Positions 6,754 through 16,197 of a DNA stretch of 64,000 bases are shown piece after piece. A program made the translations under genes and the position numbers. Position 1 is the stretch's first letter. Each line of letters starts with the position of its first letter. This DNA comes from Sarcina sp. DSM 11001 (GTDB lineage: Bacteria; Bacillota; Clostridia; Lachnospirales; Lachnospiraceae): contig NZ_FNFZ01000015.1 of assembly GCF_900101015.1 (NCBI RefSeq), forward strand, positions 1-64,000, given 5' to 3'. A model generated the notes under the pieces. The model was given only the letters and a program-made list of their open reading frames with translations, had not been told where the DNA came from and searched no databases.

Positions 6754-9564
6754 ATGAAAAAGAACCGGTTGAGTAATGTGCTGCTTTCAGCCATGATCGC
6801 GCTAACTCTCTGCCTGCAGGCAGGACCATACCACATATATGCGTCAGAAGCAGCTGCATTCAGGCAAACTCTGGAACCTGCAGCCTTCCAGGCTTCCCCG
6901 GAAACTTCCGATGAAGAGTCTGCTGCGGACAGCATTACACTCCAGGCAGCGGAGTATGGCGTCATTCCGGAGGAGACTACAGACCCGGAAGACGATGATA
7001 CGAACGGGGGGGTCAGCGCGAAGGACAGTGAGGTGCAGGAAGAGATCCTGGAGGATATTCCTGCGGATGAGGTGGAAAAGGATACTGCCAAAAAAGAAAA
7101 GGAAAACGAGAAGAAATCTTCAGAAAAAGAATCTTCAGATAAAAAATCTTCGGATAAAAAGTCTTCAGAAGAAAAGAAATCATCTGAAAAGAAATCTTCT
7201 GAAAACAAAAAGAAGTCTGAAGGCCTCCCCGCGGAGGAGGCTCCTCCGCTTGCGGGGGATGACGTTGTCACCCCCGAGGAAATCGCCGAGGCCCCGGAGA
7301 TCGCAGTGGGCGGGCAGACGGATGTCTATGTCACCCTCAAGGAACCCTGCAGGCTGTTTCTCTTTGTCCCTCAGGAATCCGGCTCCTACCGTTTTTTCAC
7401 AGAAGGGGAAGGGACGGATACCTATGGCGAGCTGTACGATGAAAACGGCGTGAAAGTCGCGGAAAATGATGACGTCGGGGAAGAGGATGCCAACTGTTCG
7501 ATCGATTATGCCTGCCTGGCGGGAAAAAAGTATTGTCTGAGAGTCAGGCACTACAGCTACGGAGAACTCTATTTCAGTCTCCGCCTGGAAAAAAACGAGA
7601 CTTCATTCCAGGCCTGTCCCGCCTGCCCGTCGTTCTGGTACCTCCAGGCCCGGGAAAGCGTGACGCTTTCGGTCAGTGCTTATTCCAATACACCGCTCAC
7701 TTATCAGTGGAACAGATTCGGCGCGGACATTCCCGACAGCAATTCGGACAGCTTTACAGTGGAAGCCGATCAGGCTGGAATGGTCTCCTGCACGGTGACA
7801 GACCAGGAAGGCAATACAGAGACCTGTTTCTTTGAGATCATGGTGGACAACCATCTCAAAGCCTTTCCGGAGGGTGCCGAGAGCGATGCGGAAAAGACGA
7901 TCAGCACTAAGCCCGGAAAGACCATCGCGCTTGATGTCAAGACCTCCGCAGATGATACCAGCGGTCTGTGGTATGAGTGGTATCAGGAGATCGATGATGA
8001 GAAAAACGATACGGAAAGAGAACTGATCGAGGGGGTGAACTCCCCGTCCTGTGAGATCTCCACGGATGATGGCACTGCCAGTTACGTCTGCGTTGTCTAT
8101 GACCAGTACGGATCCCGTGCGGAAGCCTCCTTCAGGATCATCGTCAATCATCTGGCCGTATACCCCGAAGGCAGCCGGAAAACACAGACCGCCAGACAGA
8201 TCGTCTCCGAACCCGGACAAAAACCTGTCCTTAAGGTGAATGTCTCCGCGGATGACAAAAAAGGCCTCAAATACAGGTGGTTCCAGGATGTGAACGGCAA
8301 GAGAACCAGGATCAAAGGGGCGGACAAGGCCGTATATGAAGTCCCCTATGTTCCGGGACCCTCAGCTTATATTTGCAGCGTATCGGATAAATACGGAAAT
8401 ACCGGTTTTGCCCGCTTTGAAGTCAGTGTCAATTCTCTGGAGGCCTGGGCAAAAGGCAGTGAAGACCATGCTCAGCAGCTGGACGTTTTCGTAGCTCCCG
8501 GGGAAAGCCCGGTGCTGGAGGTGGAAGTGTCTACGACCACCCCTGACCAGCTCTCCTATGAGTGGTACGATGAAGAAAATGAAGTGATCAAGGACGCGGT
8601 TTCCTCCGTCTATGAGTTCCCGGATGTCAACAGCTGTACCACCTGCCGGTGCCTTGTCAGTGACCCCTACGGCAACTCCGAAGAAGTATATTTTTCCATT
8701 TATCCGAATCACCTGCAGGCCCGTCCCGCAGACCTTCCCGAAGGTAAAGCCTCTAAGACCATTGTGGTCCAGGAAGGAAAGGATGTGGATCTCGATGTAG
8801 AGGTCCGGGCTGACGACACCAGCAGCCTGACCTACCTGTGGTATGATGATATTAACGAAGAAGCGGTCCCCGGATGGGACAGCGCATCTGTCCATATCGA
8901 GGGAGCTGCCGCTTCCGGATCTTACAGATGTGACGTCTGTGACCAGTATGGAAACATCTCAAGCGCCGTCTTCATGGTGGAGATCAACCATCTGAAAGCG
9001 TGGCCTGAAGGCTGTGAGGGAATGACAGAGACAGAGGTCTATGTGGAAGAAGGAGAGACAGCCATCCTCAGAGTTTTTGCCTCCGCCGATACAGAAGGAG
9101 AGATCGGTTACCGCTGGTATGACGACGAACTGGCGGATGAAAACTATGACACCCTCCAGCACACCGCAGTCTACCAGGTCGCGGATATACGCAAAAACCA
9201 CACCTGGCGCTGCCATGTCTACGACAGTTATGCAAATTATATCGATATTTATTTCCATGTCTGTGTCCAGAATCATCTGCAGGTCACCCCTGACGGCGAG
9301 GAGGAAAATGTCGCCATCGTAAAGGTGCATACTGACGAGAAGGGAAAGGCAAAACTGAAAGTAGACGCGCAGGCGGATGACACGCACGATATGCAGTACA
9401 GGTGGTACTATGAAGACAGGTCTTCCGGTTCCTGGCAGGAGATCGAGGGAGAGACATCCAGATCTCTGAAGGTCGAAGTGGAAGAAGCTTCTTCCTACAG
9501 ATGCGTAGTCACTGACCGGTTCGGGAACGAGGGGATCGTAAACTATACAGTATACAGACAATAA
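6754..9564 (+). CDS. Secreted multi-domain protein with PPC-like domain and seven Ig-like repeats
   Basis: A 936-residue protein. Residues 1-30 form a signal peptide ending at about IYASEA. Residues 90-155 are a Lys/Ser/Glu-rich low-complexity linker built from KKSSE/KKSSD pentads. Residues 180-275 resemble a pre-peptidase C-terminal (PPC) domain (QTDVYVTL, GSYRFFTEG, YGELYDENG, CLRVRHYS). From about 280 to the end there are seven repeats of 85-95 residues. Each has the Ig-like signature Y-x-W in one strand and YxCxVxDxYGN in another, usually followed by NHL. No LPxTG anchor or catalytic motif is present. It is probably a cell-surface adhesin or matrix protein. Function is unknown. Confidence 0.8.
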   Translation: MKKNRLSNVLLSAMIALTLCLQAGPYHIYASEAAAFRQTLEPAAFQASPETSDEESAADSITLQAAEYGVIPEETTDPEDDDTNGGVSAKDSEVQEEILEDIPADEVEKDTAKKEKENEKKSSEKESSDKKSSDKKSSEEKKSSEKKSSENKKKSEGLPAEEAPPLAGDDVVTPEEIAEAPEIAVGGQTDVYVTLKEPCRLFLFVPQESGSYRFFTEGEGTDTYGELYDENGVKVAENDDVGEEDANCSIDYACLAGKKYCLRVRHYSYGELYFSLRLEKNETSFQACPACPSFWYLQARESVTLSVSAYSNTPLTYQWNRFGADIPDSNSDSFTVEADQAGMVSCTVTDQEGNTETCFFEIMVDNHLKAFPEGAESDAEKTISTKPGKTIALDVKTSADDTSGLWYEWYQEIDDEKNDTERELIEGVNSPSCEISTDDGTASYVCVVYDQYGSRAEASFRIIVNHLAVYPEGSRKTQTARQIVSEPGQKPVLKVNVSADDKKGLKYRWFQDVNGKRTRIKGADKAVYEVPYVPGPSAYICSVSDKYGNTGFARFEVSVNSLEAWAKGSEDHAQQLDVFVAPGESPVLEVEVSTTTPDQLSYEWYDEENEVIKDAVSSVYEFPDVNSCTTCRCLVSDPYGNSEEVYFSIYPNHLQARPADLPEGKASKTIVVQEGKDVDLDVEVRADDTSSLTYLWYDDINEEAVPGWDSASVHIEGAAASGSYRCDVCDQYGNISSAVFMVEINHLKAWPEGCEGMTETEVYVEEGETAILRVFASADTEGEIGYRWYDDELADENYDTLQHTAVYQVADIRKNHTWRCHVYDSYANYIDIYFHVCVQNHLQVTPDGEEENVAIVKVHTDEKGKAKLKVDAQADDTHDMQYRWYYEDRSSGSWQEIEGETSRSLKVEVEEASSYRCVVTDRFGNEGIVNYTVYRQ

Positions 9565-9643
9565 AAGAGTGAGATGGGCCGAGTGGCTACACTCACAGAA
9601 TAGTTGACAGCATACATTTCATCTAAGAGGAGGTATGTTATTT

Positions 9644-10801
9644 ATGAAAAAAAGAACGTTTACTATCCACAGGATCCTTTCAGCCGCGACTGCTATGCTC
9701 GTGGCCGGTTCCCTGATCGCCTGCGGCTCGGAAGGTGCCCAGGGGAGTGCTTCCTCCCCTTCGACTGCTGAAGAGTCGGCTGTGACGACAGAAAATGAAG
9801 CAGGTGCCGGAGCGACGCAGTCTCCGGAAGTAGGAGCGGGAGCGACAGATGAGGAAGGCGGTCTCCTGGCGGGTGGTCTGCAGAGCAATGAAGCCGCGAT
9901 CGAAGGCTTCACTTCTCCCGATGTAGAAGTGGCCGCGCTGACCGAGGAGGATATCAGCGGCCAGAACCCGGTCATGAATTTTATCGGCAGGTATTATTGC
10001 GACAGATGTGTTATGACCGTGGCAACAAAGGAGAACAGTGAAAAAGGCGCCGAGATCACGGTCCAGTGGGGCGGCAGTGCCTGGGAGAGCGCGGAGTGGA
10101 GAATGAGCGGAGACCTGGATATGGAGACCCTCACGATCGAGTATGATGACTGCGTCAAGAGCGAAGCGGTCTATAAAGATGGGGGAGAACTGGAATCCGA
10201 GACTGAGATCTACAGAAACGGAAAGGGACGCATTGTCTTCCAGAGCGGCCTGGGCTCCCGGAATTTGATGTGGGAAGATGACGAAGAACACATAGCGGAC
10301 GGTTTTGTATTTGAATACAACAGCTACGACGGGGAGGAGTCCGGCGGCGTGGGGATGGCCAATCCCTGGAGAGATGTGACCGAAGAGGAGGTCGCATCAG
10401 TCGTCACCCATCTTTTCCGGGTACCGGAAGGCGCGGAAAACGTCATGTGGTCCATGATGGATGCTGGAGAAGCCCAGGAGGCGGAAGGAGAGGAAGTCTC
10501 ACCCCTCGTCCAGCTCTTCTTTGAGATGGACGGGACGCAGTTCACCGCCCGGGCAAAACAGGGAGGAGACCCGGAGGAGGATATTTCCGGGATGTATTAC
10601 GACTGGGATGCGACAGAGGACATTGTAGTCGGCAACTGGAACGTGCCCGGAAAAATTTACTCCTTCATGGAAGAAGGTGATAACGCCCAGCTTTGCTCCT
10701 GGAGAGACGAAGATACTGCCACTTCCTACAGTCTGGCCGCCAACGGATCGGATCTGGACGGTCTCGACCTCACGGCAGTCGCAGCATTTATGTATAAATA
10801 A
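9644..10801 (+). CDS. Hypothetical lipoprotein
   Basis: I chose the ATG at 9644 (MKKRTFTIH), about ten bases after a GAGGAGG site. The ATG at 9635 is too close to it. The signal peptide ends in the lipobox SLIAC followed by Gly-Ser, typical of a lipoprotein, and then a low-complexity Ala/Gly/Thr/Glu linker. The mature part (about 330 residues) is acidic and rich in Trp and Gly. It includes segments VTVQWGGSAWESAEWRMSG-like and YDDCVKSEAVYKDGG that look like small beta-barrel or lipocalin-like strands. I do not recognise a named family. It follows the Ig-repeat protein by 80 bases and may share its transcript. Confidence 0.7.
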   Translation: MKKRTFTIHRILSAATAMLVAGSLIACGSEGAQGSASSPSTAEESAVTTENEAGAGATQSPEVGAGATDEEGGLLAGGLQSNEAAIEGFTSPDVEVAALTEEDISGQNPVMNFIGRYYCDRCVMTVATKENSEKGAEITVQWGGSAWESAEWRMSGDLDMETLTIEYDDCVKSEAVYKDGGELESETEIYRNGKGRIVFQSGLGSRNLMWEDDEEHIADGFVFEYNSYDGEESGGVGMANPWRDVTEEEVASVVTHLFRVPEGAENVMWSMMDAGEAQEAEGEEVSPLVQLFFEMDGTQFTARAKQGGDPEEDISGMYYDWDATEDIVVGNWNVPGKIYSFMEEGDNAQLCSWRDEDTATSYSLAANGSDLDGLDLTAVAAFMYK

Positions 10802-10856
10802 GACCTTTGTGTAAAACCAAGCCCTTTGTGTAACGTTAAGCTCTTTATGTAAAGAT
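10800..10856. repeat. 19-nt tandem repeat, three copies
   Basis: AAGACCTTTGTGTAAAACC, AAGCCCTTTGTGTAACGTT and AAGCTCTTTATGTAAAGAT follow each other without a gap. The first overlaps the stop codon of the lipoprotein gene. Confidence 0.85.
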
Positions 10857-10931
10857 AAGATTACAGGATTATGCTTTTAGAAATCTTTCGAAAAGTGTAG
10901 TGTTTTTCAGCCGATCTGCAGTTTTTTACGC

Positions 10932-10976
10932 ACAGACACAACCACCCCTGTCGGGGCTGGCTGTGTCTGTTTTTTG
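10932..10976 (+). terminator. Intrinsic terminator after the lipoprotein gene
   Basis: CAGACACAACCACCCC pairs with GGGGCTGGCTGTGTCTG across a short TGTC loop, followed by TTTTTTG. Confidence 0.88.
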
Positions 10977-11093
10977 TTAAATAAGCCTGGGACCAGGAGA
11001 ACTGCCGTAAAGAGAACTGCAGTTACGAGACTTACGGCCAAACAGCCGGCGGTTAAAGGAATTCATGGCCAAACAGTTCACGTATACAGAAGC

Positions 11094-11966
11094 TCAGGGG
11101 TTCTCCTCGTTCCATGCCTGAAGCCGGCTCCTGAAATCGGAGGGAGACATGCCGGTCTGTTTGCGGAAGAGCCGGCTGAAATACAGCGGGTTGTCGTAGC
11201 CGACGAGCTCGGCGATCTCCGTGATATTGTGGTCAGACGTCTCGAGGAGACTCTGCGCGGCGGAGATCCGGAGGGAGATCAGGTACTGGGCGGGGGCGGA
11301 ACCGGTATATTCACGAAAACTTCTGGTGAACCAGCTCACGCTAAGGCCCAGATCCTGGGCGTAATCTTTGATCGAGATCGGCTCACTGTAATGAGCATGG
11401 AAATATTGAACTGCGGTGTTCATCTGTCCCGACATATGGGCAGACTGGCGCCGCGCTTTTTTATCGCTCAGACGGCTCAAAAGGATAAAGAGAAGGTGAA
11501 GCCGATAGATGCAGGCTTCCTCGTAGTGAGGCTGGCATTCCTTGAGCTCTCCAATGATCTGCTGGAAAATATGGCTGTATTCCAGGGAAGTGCCGCTGTG
11601 GATCACATGTTCTCCGTCTTTGAAACCATAGTGCCGCAGGATATTGGTGACATCTGAACCTGTGAAGTGGATCCAGAATACCTCCGTGTGATCGGCACCG
11701 TAGTAATAGTACCGCTGCTCTTCTCTGGGACGGTACAGAACCATGTTCCCGGCGGGAATGATGTGTTCTTTTCCGTTGTAATAAAAATGTCCCTTTCCCG
11801 CCGCGACATACAGGAGCTGAAAATCGATGCGGCCTCTGGGCCGGTGGGTCGGAAGCTTTGTGATCGATAACAGACGGTACGTCCCGCAGCTCCCGACGAA
11901 CAGGGGGTGCCTCCGGTCTTTAAAATCAATTCTCGAATTCCGCCAGTATGCGGAGTCAACGTACAT
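11094..11966 (-). CDS. AraC-family transcriptional regulator
   Basis: A 290-residue regulator with an N-terminal cupin-type sensor domain (about 15-150; GHFYYNGKEHIIPAGNMVLYRP) and a C-terminal double helix-turn-helix (about 190-285). The HTH contains the signatures ISIKDYAQDLGLSVSWFTR and ITEIAELVGYDNPLYFSRLFRKQTGMSP. It is divergent from the beta-galactosidase gene, so it most likely senses a sugar and activates that gene. The sugar is not evident from sequence. A ribosome site AAAGAAAGAGG precedes the start on the minus strand. Confidence 0.92.
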   Translation of the reverse strand: MYVDSAYWRNSRIDFKDRRHPLFVGSCGTYRLLSITKLPTHRPRGRIDFQLLYVAAGKGHFYYNGKEHIIPAGNMVLYRPREEQRYYYYGADHTEVFWIHFTGSDVTNILRHYGFKDGEHVIHSGTSLEYSHIFQQIIGELKECQPHYEEACIYRLHLLFILLSRLSDKKARRQSAHMSGQMNTAVQYFHAHYSEPISIKDYAQDLGLSVSWFTRSFREYTGSAPAQYLISLRISAAQSLLETSDHNITEIAELVGYDNPLYFSRLFRKQTGMSPSDFRSRLQAWNEENP

Positions 11967-12369
11967 ATTCTTTCCTCTTTCTTTAAATGCGTGTATCGAA
12001 ATGAGTGTATCTTTTTGTGCATGTTCTGTCTATCACAGTTTATGTTCAAAGGAGGAACCATGTCGTATGATAGCAATATGCATAACTATTCTAGTGAAAC
12101 ACTATACCACAATATATACGGGAAAGGTATATGTTTTTGAGGGTTTGACGACAATATATCCATATTTTGAAGTTGCTTATTTCAAGATACAGCCGGAAAG
12201 AGGATCCGGATAAGGAGAAGGGATCGCCCGGCTGTGACCGCGGTTTCCGGCAAACGCTTTTTGTCCATGAAAGGCCCAAAAACATGCATTATCTGTGCGT
12301 AGGAGAGGGACACCCGGAACTGAACACCTTTTTTGTGTATATCCATCTGCGCATCTGGGAGGAAATACT
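11967..12369. other. Divergent control region between AraC regulator and beta-galactosidase
   Basis: No gene is supported. Short open frames here have poor composition. A TTTGACGACAATATATCC stretch near 12140 could be a plus-strand promoter, but the -10 is weak, as expected for an activator-dependent promoter. Binding sites for the AraC protein should lie here. I could not identify a convincing repeat pair. Confidence 0.45.
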
Positions 12370-15300
12370 TTGATCATATCTAAGCATTACGAAGATCTGT
12401 CTGTCCTTCATGAGGGAACTATGCCGGATCGTGCCTACTATGTACCTGCGGGCAGACGAATGAAATGTCTGGTGGAAAACAGAGAGGCCTCGGACCGTAT
12501 ACATATGCTGAACGGTTCCTGGAAATTCCGGTTTTTTGACAGTATTTATGATTTGAAAGAAGAGTTTTACTGGACGGACTTTGACGTATCCGGTTTTGAG
12601 GAGATACCGGTTCCCGGCGTCTGGCAGAATTATGGATACGGCCGGCACCAGTACACAAATATCCGCTACCCCTTTCCGGCGGACCCGCCTTATGTTCCGC
12701 AGGAAAACCCGTGCGGTGCCTATGTACATCGGTTTCTGTTTGAAAAAAAGGAGGATCTGCCCAGGACCTTTCTGGAATTTGAAGGCGTGGATTCCTGTTT
12801 CTACGTGTGGCTGAACGGACAGTACATCGGTTACAGCCAGGTGTCTCATGCACTTTCCGAGTTTGAGATCACAGACCAGCTGGTGGAAGGAGAGAATGTC
12901 CTTGCTGTCCTTGTGCTCAAATGGTGCGACGGCAGTTATCTGGAGGACCAGGACAAATTCCGGGTGAGCGGAATCTTTCGGGATGTCTATCTGCTGCGCA
13001 GGCCGGACCAGTGTATTTTTGACTACACGATCCGTTCACAGATTGTCTGGGAGAAAGGGAAAAAGGAAGTGCCCCGCGCGGAGAGCGCCATGCTCTCTAT
13101 GAAGGTGGAATATCTGGAAAAGGCGGCACCTGTGACCGCGTCTCTTCTGGATGCCGAAGAAAATGAGATCTGCCGCTTCCAGTTTGAAGGTGAAACAGAG
13201 TTTACCATAGAAGACCCCCATCTGTGGAGCAGTGAGGATCCTTATCTGTATACGCTTTTTATGGAGACCCGCGGTGAAGTGATCACTGAACAGATCGGTA
13301 TCCGGGAGATCACGGTGGAGGGAAATGTTGTCCTGATCAACCGCCGTCCCGTCAGGTTCCGGGGCGTGAACCGTCATGACTGGGACCCTGTGAGCGGCCC
13401 GGTGGTCAGAGTCGACCATATACGCCGGGATCTGGAGATGATGAAACGTTATAATTTCAACGCCATCAGGACCAGCCACTACCCCAACGCTCCCATGTTT
13501 TATCAGATGTGCGACAGGTACGGATTTTTTGTCATCGACGAGGCGGACAATGAGAGCCACGGCCTCTGGATGCTCTGCTACAGGGAGGATACAGATGAGG
13601 AGAGGGCGGCCCGCTGGAATGAAATGGTATCGGACAACCCCGCCTTTATCACAGCTACCCTCGACCGCACAAAAAAGCTGGTGTACCGGGACAAAAACCG
13701 CCCCTGCGTGGTGATCTGGTCCATGGGAAACGAGAGCAGCTACGGCTGCACCTTTGAGGAAGCCCTGCGCTGGACCAAAGCCTATGACCCCACGCGCCTG
13801 ACCCACTATGAGGGCGCCTGGAACCCGGGAAGCGCCCGCACCTTCGATCATTCCAACATCGATCTCTACAGCCGGATGTATCCTGCCTTTGAAGATGTCA
13901 TCAGCTACGCAGAGTCTGATCCGGAAAAGCCCTTTATCATGTGCGAGTACTGCCATTCCATGGGCAATGGGGCAGGAGATTACGAGGACTATTTTGGCCT
14001 GATGGAAAACTACGACTGCATCTGCGGAGGTTTTGTCTGGGAGTGGAGCGACCATGCCGTTTACAAGGGAACGGCGGCGGACGGCAGATCGATCTACTAT
14101 TATGGCGGGGACCACGGAGAGTATCCCCACGACGGCAATTTCTGTGTGGACGGCCTTGTCTATCCCGACCGCACGCCCCACACAGGGCTCCTGGAATATA
14201 AAAACGTTCACCGCCCCGCCCGCGTTGTTTCCTGGGCCTGTGGATCCAGCGTTCAGGAGATCCTGAAAGGAGAGACGGACCCTGCCCGCGCCAGAGCTTT
14301 GAAGACAGATCACGCAGATCCTGTCCGCACCGGGGCCGTGCATATGCATGACCATTCCGGCAATGCCCAGACCACATGCATCCTCAACATCAAAAATGAG
14401 ATGAATTTCGTTGATCTGCAGGAGTATATCACTCTGGAATACGAAGTGACCTGCGATGATGTCCGGATCGCGGGAGGTGTGGTCTCGGCGCCGCAGATCC
14501 CTTCTGTCCTTCCGGGGAAAACAGGGAGGATCTTCCTGTCCCTGCCTTCCCTCCCCGAAGAAGGAAAGATTTATATGAAGGTCTTTTATCTTCTCCGGAA
14601 GGCCGATGAATTCCGGGAGGAGGGTATGCTTCTCGGCTTTGATGAGATCCCTCTGCAGATTGATCGGGGAAACCGGATGGTCATCACCATGGAAAAAGAT
14701 TCCAATGTGTGTGCGAACAAGATGAAAAAGATTCGCGTGAAGGAGGATGAGCGCCGGCTGATCCTCAAGGGAGAGAGTTTCAACTACGTCTACAGCAGAC
14801 TGTACGGTATTTTTGAAAAAATGTCTTTTGAGGACAAAGAAATTCTGGATAAGCCGATGGAACTGAATATCTGGCGTGCTCCGACGGACAACGACAGGTA
14901 TATCAGAATGGAGTGGGAGAGAGCTATGTACGACCGGACCCGTTCCCGCGCCTATACAACAGAATGGACCATGCTCGAAAATGCAGTACAGATCCACAGC
15001 AAAATCGGCATCCTGGCTCCCACTGTACAGCGGATCATGGATATCGATGCAGTGTGGACCGTCACCTTCAGCGGCAGGATCAGTGTGCATATGGACGTAA
15101 AGAGGAATACGGACTTTCCCGAACTGCCGCGCTTCGGGCTGAGGCTTTTCCTTCCCGAGACCATGCAGAATGCTGTCTATTACGGTCTGGGTCCCCTCGA
15201 GAGTTATATCGACAAGCACCGCGCCTCCTGGCACGGGCTCTTTGCCGCGACAGTACGCGACCTCCATGAGGACTATCTTCGTCCCCAGGAGAACGGCAGC

Positions 15301-15609
15301 CGCTGCGGCTGTGACTTCATGACTCTCAGGGACAACAGCTTTTCCCTCACCGCCTTCAGCCGGATCCCTTTTTCCTTTAACGTATCCGCCTATACCCAGG
15401 AGGAGCTGACCGGAAAAGCCCACAACTACGAGCTCTCCCCGTGCGGAAGCACAGTGCTCTGCCTGGATGCCCGCCAGAACGGCATAGGCTCCAACAGCTG
15501 CGGTCCACGGCTCCTGCCCGAATACCGCTTTGATGATGAAGCTTTCACCTACGACATGACCCTTCTTCCCTGCATGGGCTCTACGGAGACATGCACCTGC
15601 GAAGATTAA
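12370..15609 (+). CDS. lacZ: Beta-galactosidase, GH2 family (LacZ-type)
   Basis: Hydrolyses terminal beta-galactosides such as lactose. I chose a TTG start at 12370, seven bases after a GGGAGG site. The frame can be extended to an ATG at 12295, but that lacks a ribosome site and encodes residues unlike the family. The resulting protein of about 1079 residues is LacZ length. It has the N-terminal jelly-roll (NGSWKFRFFDS, VPGVWQNYGYG), the (beta/alpha)8 core with RTSHYPNAPMFYQMCD, the acid/base Glu in WSMGNESSYG, the nucleophile Glu in IMCEYCHSMGNG, and the C-terminal small-chain domain (RAPTDND, YYGLGPLESY). No signal peptide is present, so it is cytoplasmic. The divergent AraC gene is its likely regulator. 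Confidence 0.94.
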   Translation: MIISKHYEDLSVLHEGTMPDRAYYVPAGRRMKCLVENREASDRIHMLNGSWKFRFFDSIYDLKEEFYWTDFDVSGFEEIPVPGVWQNYGYGRHQYTNIRYPFPADPPYVPQENPCGAYVHRFLFEKKEDLPRTFLEFEGVDSCFYVWLNGQYIGYSQVSHALSEFEITDQLVEGENVLAVLVLKWCDGSYLEDQDKFRVSGIFRDVYLLRRPDQCIFDYTIRSQIVWEKGKKEVPRAESAMLSMKVEYLEKAAPVTASLLDAEENEICRFQFEGETEFTIEDPHLWSSEDPYLYTLFMETRGEVITEQIGIREITVEGNVVLINRRPVRFRGVNRHDWDPVSGPVVRVDHIRRDLEMMKRYNFNAIRTSHYPNAPMFYQMCDRYGFFVIDEADNESHGLWMLCYREDTDEERAARWNEMVSDNPAFITATLDRTKKLVYRDKNRPCVVIWSMGNESSYGCTFEEALRWTKAYDPTRLTHYEGAWNPGSARTFDHSNIDLYSRMYPAFEDVISYAESDPEKPFIMCEYCHSMGNGAGDYEDYFGLMENYDCICGGFVWEWSDHAVYKGTAADGRSIYYYGGDHGEYPHDGNFCVDGLVYPDRTPHTGLLEYKNVHRPARVVSWACGSSVQEILKGETDPARARALKTDHADPVRTGAVHMHDHSGNAQTTCILNIKNEMNFVDLQEYITLEYEVTCDDVRIAGGVVSAPQIPSVLPGKTGRIFLSLPSLPEEGKIYMKVFYLLRKADEFREEGMLLGFDEIPLQIDRGNRMVITMEKDSNVCANKMKKIRVKEDERRLILKGESFNYVYSRLYGIFEKMSFEDKEILDKPMELNIWRAPTDNDRYIRMEWERAMYDRTRSRAYTTEWTMLENAVQIHSKIGILAPTVQRIMDIDAVWTVTFSGRISVHMDVKRNTDFPELPRFGLRLFLPETMQNAVYYGLGPLESYIDKHRASWHGLFAATVRDLHEDYLRPQENGSRCGCDFMTLRDNSFSLTAFSRIPFSFNVSAYTQEELTGKAHNYELSPCGSTVLCLDARQNGIGSNSCGPRLLPEYRFDDEAFTYDMTLLPCMGSTETCTCED

Positions 15610-15870
15610 ACAATGAAATCCCTGGCCTGCCTCATCGGCCTGACCCCCCTCCGGGCCGATAGGAGGCAATATGAGCGCCCTCATCGCTGCCTGCTCCGAA
15701 TGCACATCCCTGGCAGAAAGCTGATCAATGAATTGTCTGACAAAGGATTTTTCTTTAGGGAAAGCTGATGAAACGGATGACAAGATAAAGGGATGACTTG
15801 ACAAGGGGATGTATCTTTACAGAACTCTGATTGAGGAATGATTCAGTAAGGGATGTTTTTTATATAGATG

Positions 15871-15910
15871 CGTTTCCGGTCACATGCGGACAGGTGTGTG
15901 ACCGGAAACG
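15871..15910. other. Perfect 14-bp inverted repeat without a T-tract
   Basis: CGTTTCCGGTCACA at 15871-15884 pairs fully with 15897-15910 around a 12-base loop. There is no U-run directly after it on either strand. It may be an mRNA-stabilising hairpin, a decayed terminator or a protein site. The rest of 15610-16197 shows no gene. Confidence 0.55.
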
Positions 15911-15963
15911 GCACAATTTAAGTACGACTGGCGCCGATGGCGGAAAAGATTAACCTGAATTAG

Positions 15964-16019
15964 CCTGAATTATTCATGGGCATATCCCGCGCGTTATGAA
16001 TAATTCAGGTTTGTTTTTT
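15964..16019 (+). terminator. Intrinsic terminator downstream of beta-galactosidase
   Basis: The 14-bp arms CCTGAATTATTCAT and ATGAATAATTCAGG close an 18-base GC-rich loop and are followed by TTTGTTTTTT. Confidence 0.85.
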
Positions 16020-16197
16020 GATCAGTCTTGTCACAGACGCTGCCCCTTCCGGAATTGGAGCATTGAATTAGTGCACGTTATTTCGTTGATTCAATTTTGT
16101 TAATTTTGCCCGATTTTAAATGATTTATTCTAGTATTGTTGTATAATAATACCATGTATTTATTTCAATTCTTTTTTCTTGGAAGGAGGACATATTT

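Noticed and set aside
6708-7271. A 187-codon minus-strand frame rich in Ser/Phe/Asp
   Set aside because: It is the antisense of the Lys/Ser/Glu linker of the Ig-repeat protein.
9575-9625. tRNA-like GGGCCGAGTGGC sequence
   Set aside because: No acceptor, anticodon or T-arm pairing could be found around it.
13036-15804. A 922-codon open frame antisense to the beta-galactosidase gene
   Set aside because: The opposite strand has the complete LacZ motifs. The antisense frame has no recognisable domain or ribosome site and is explained by GC-rich codon use.
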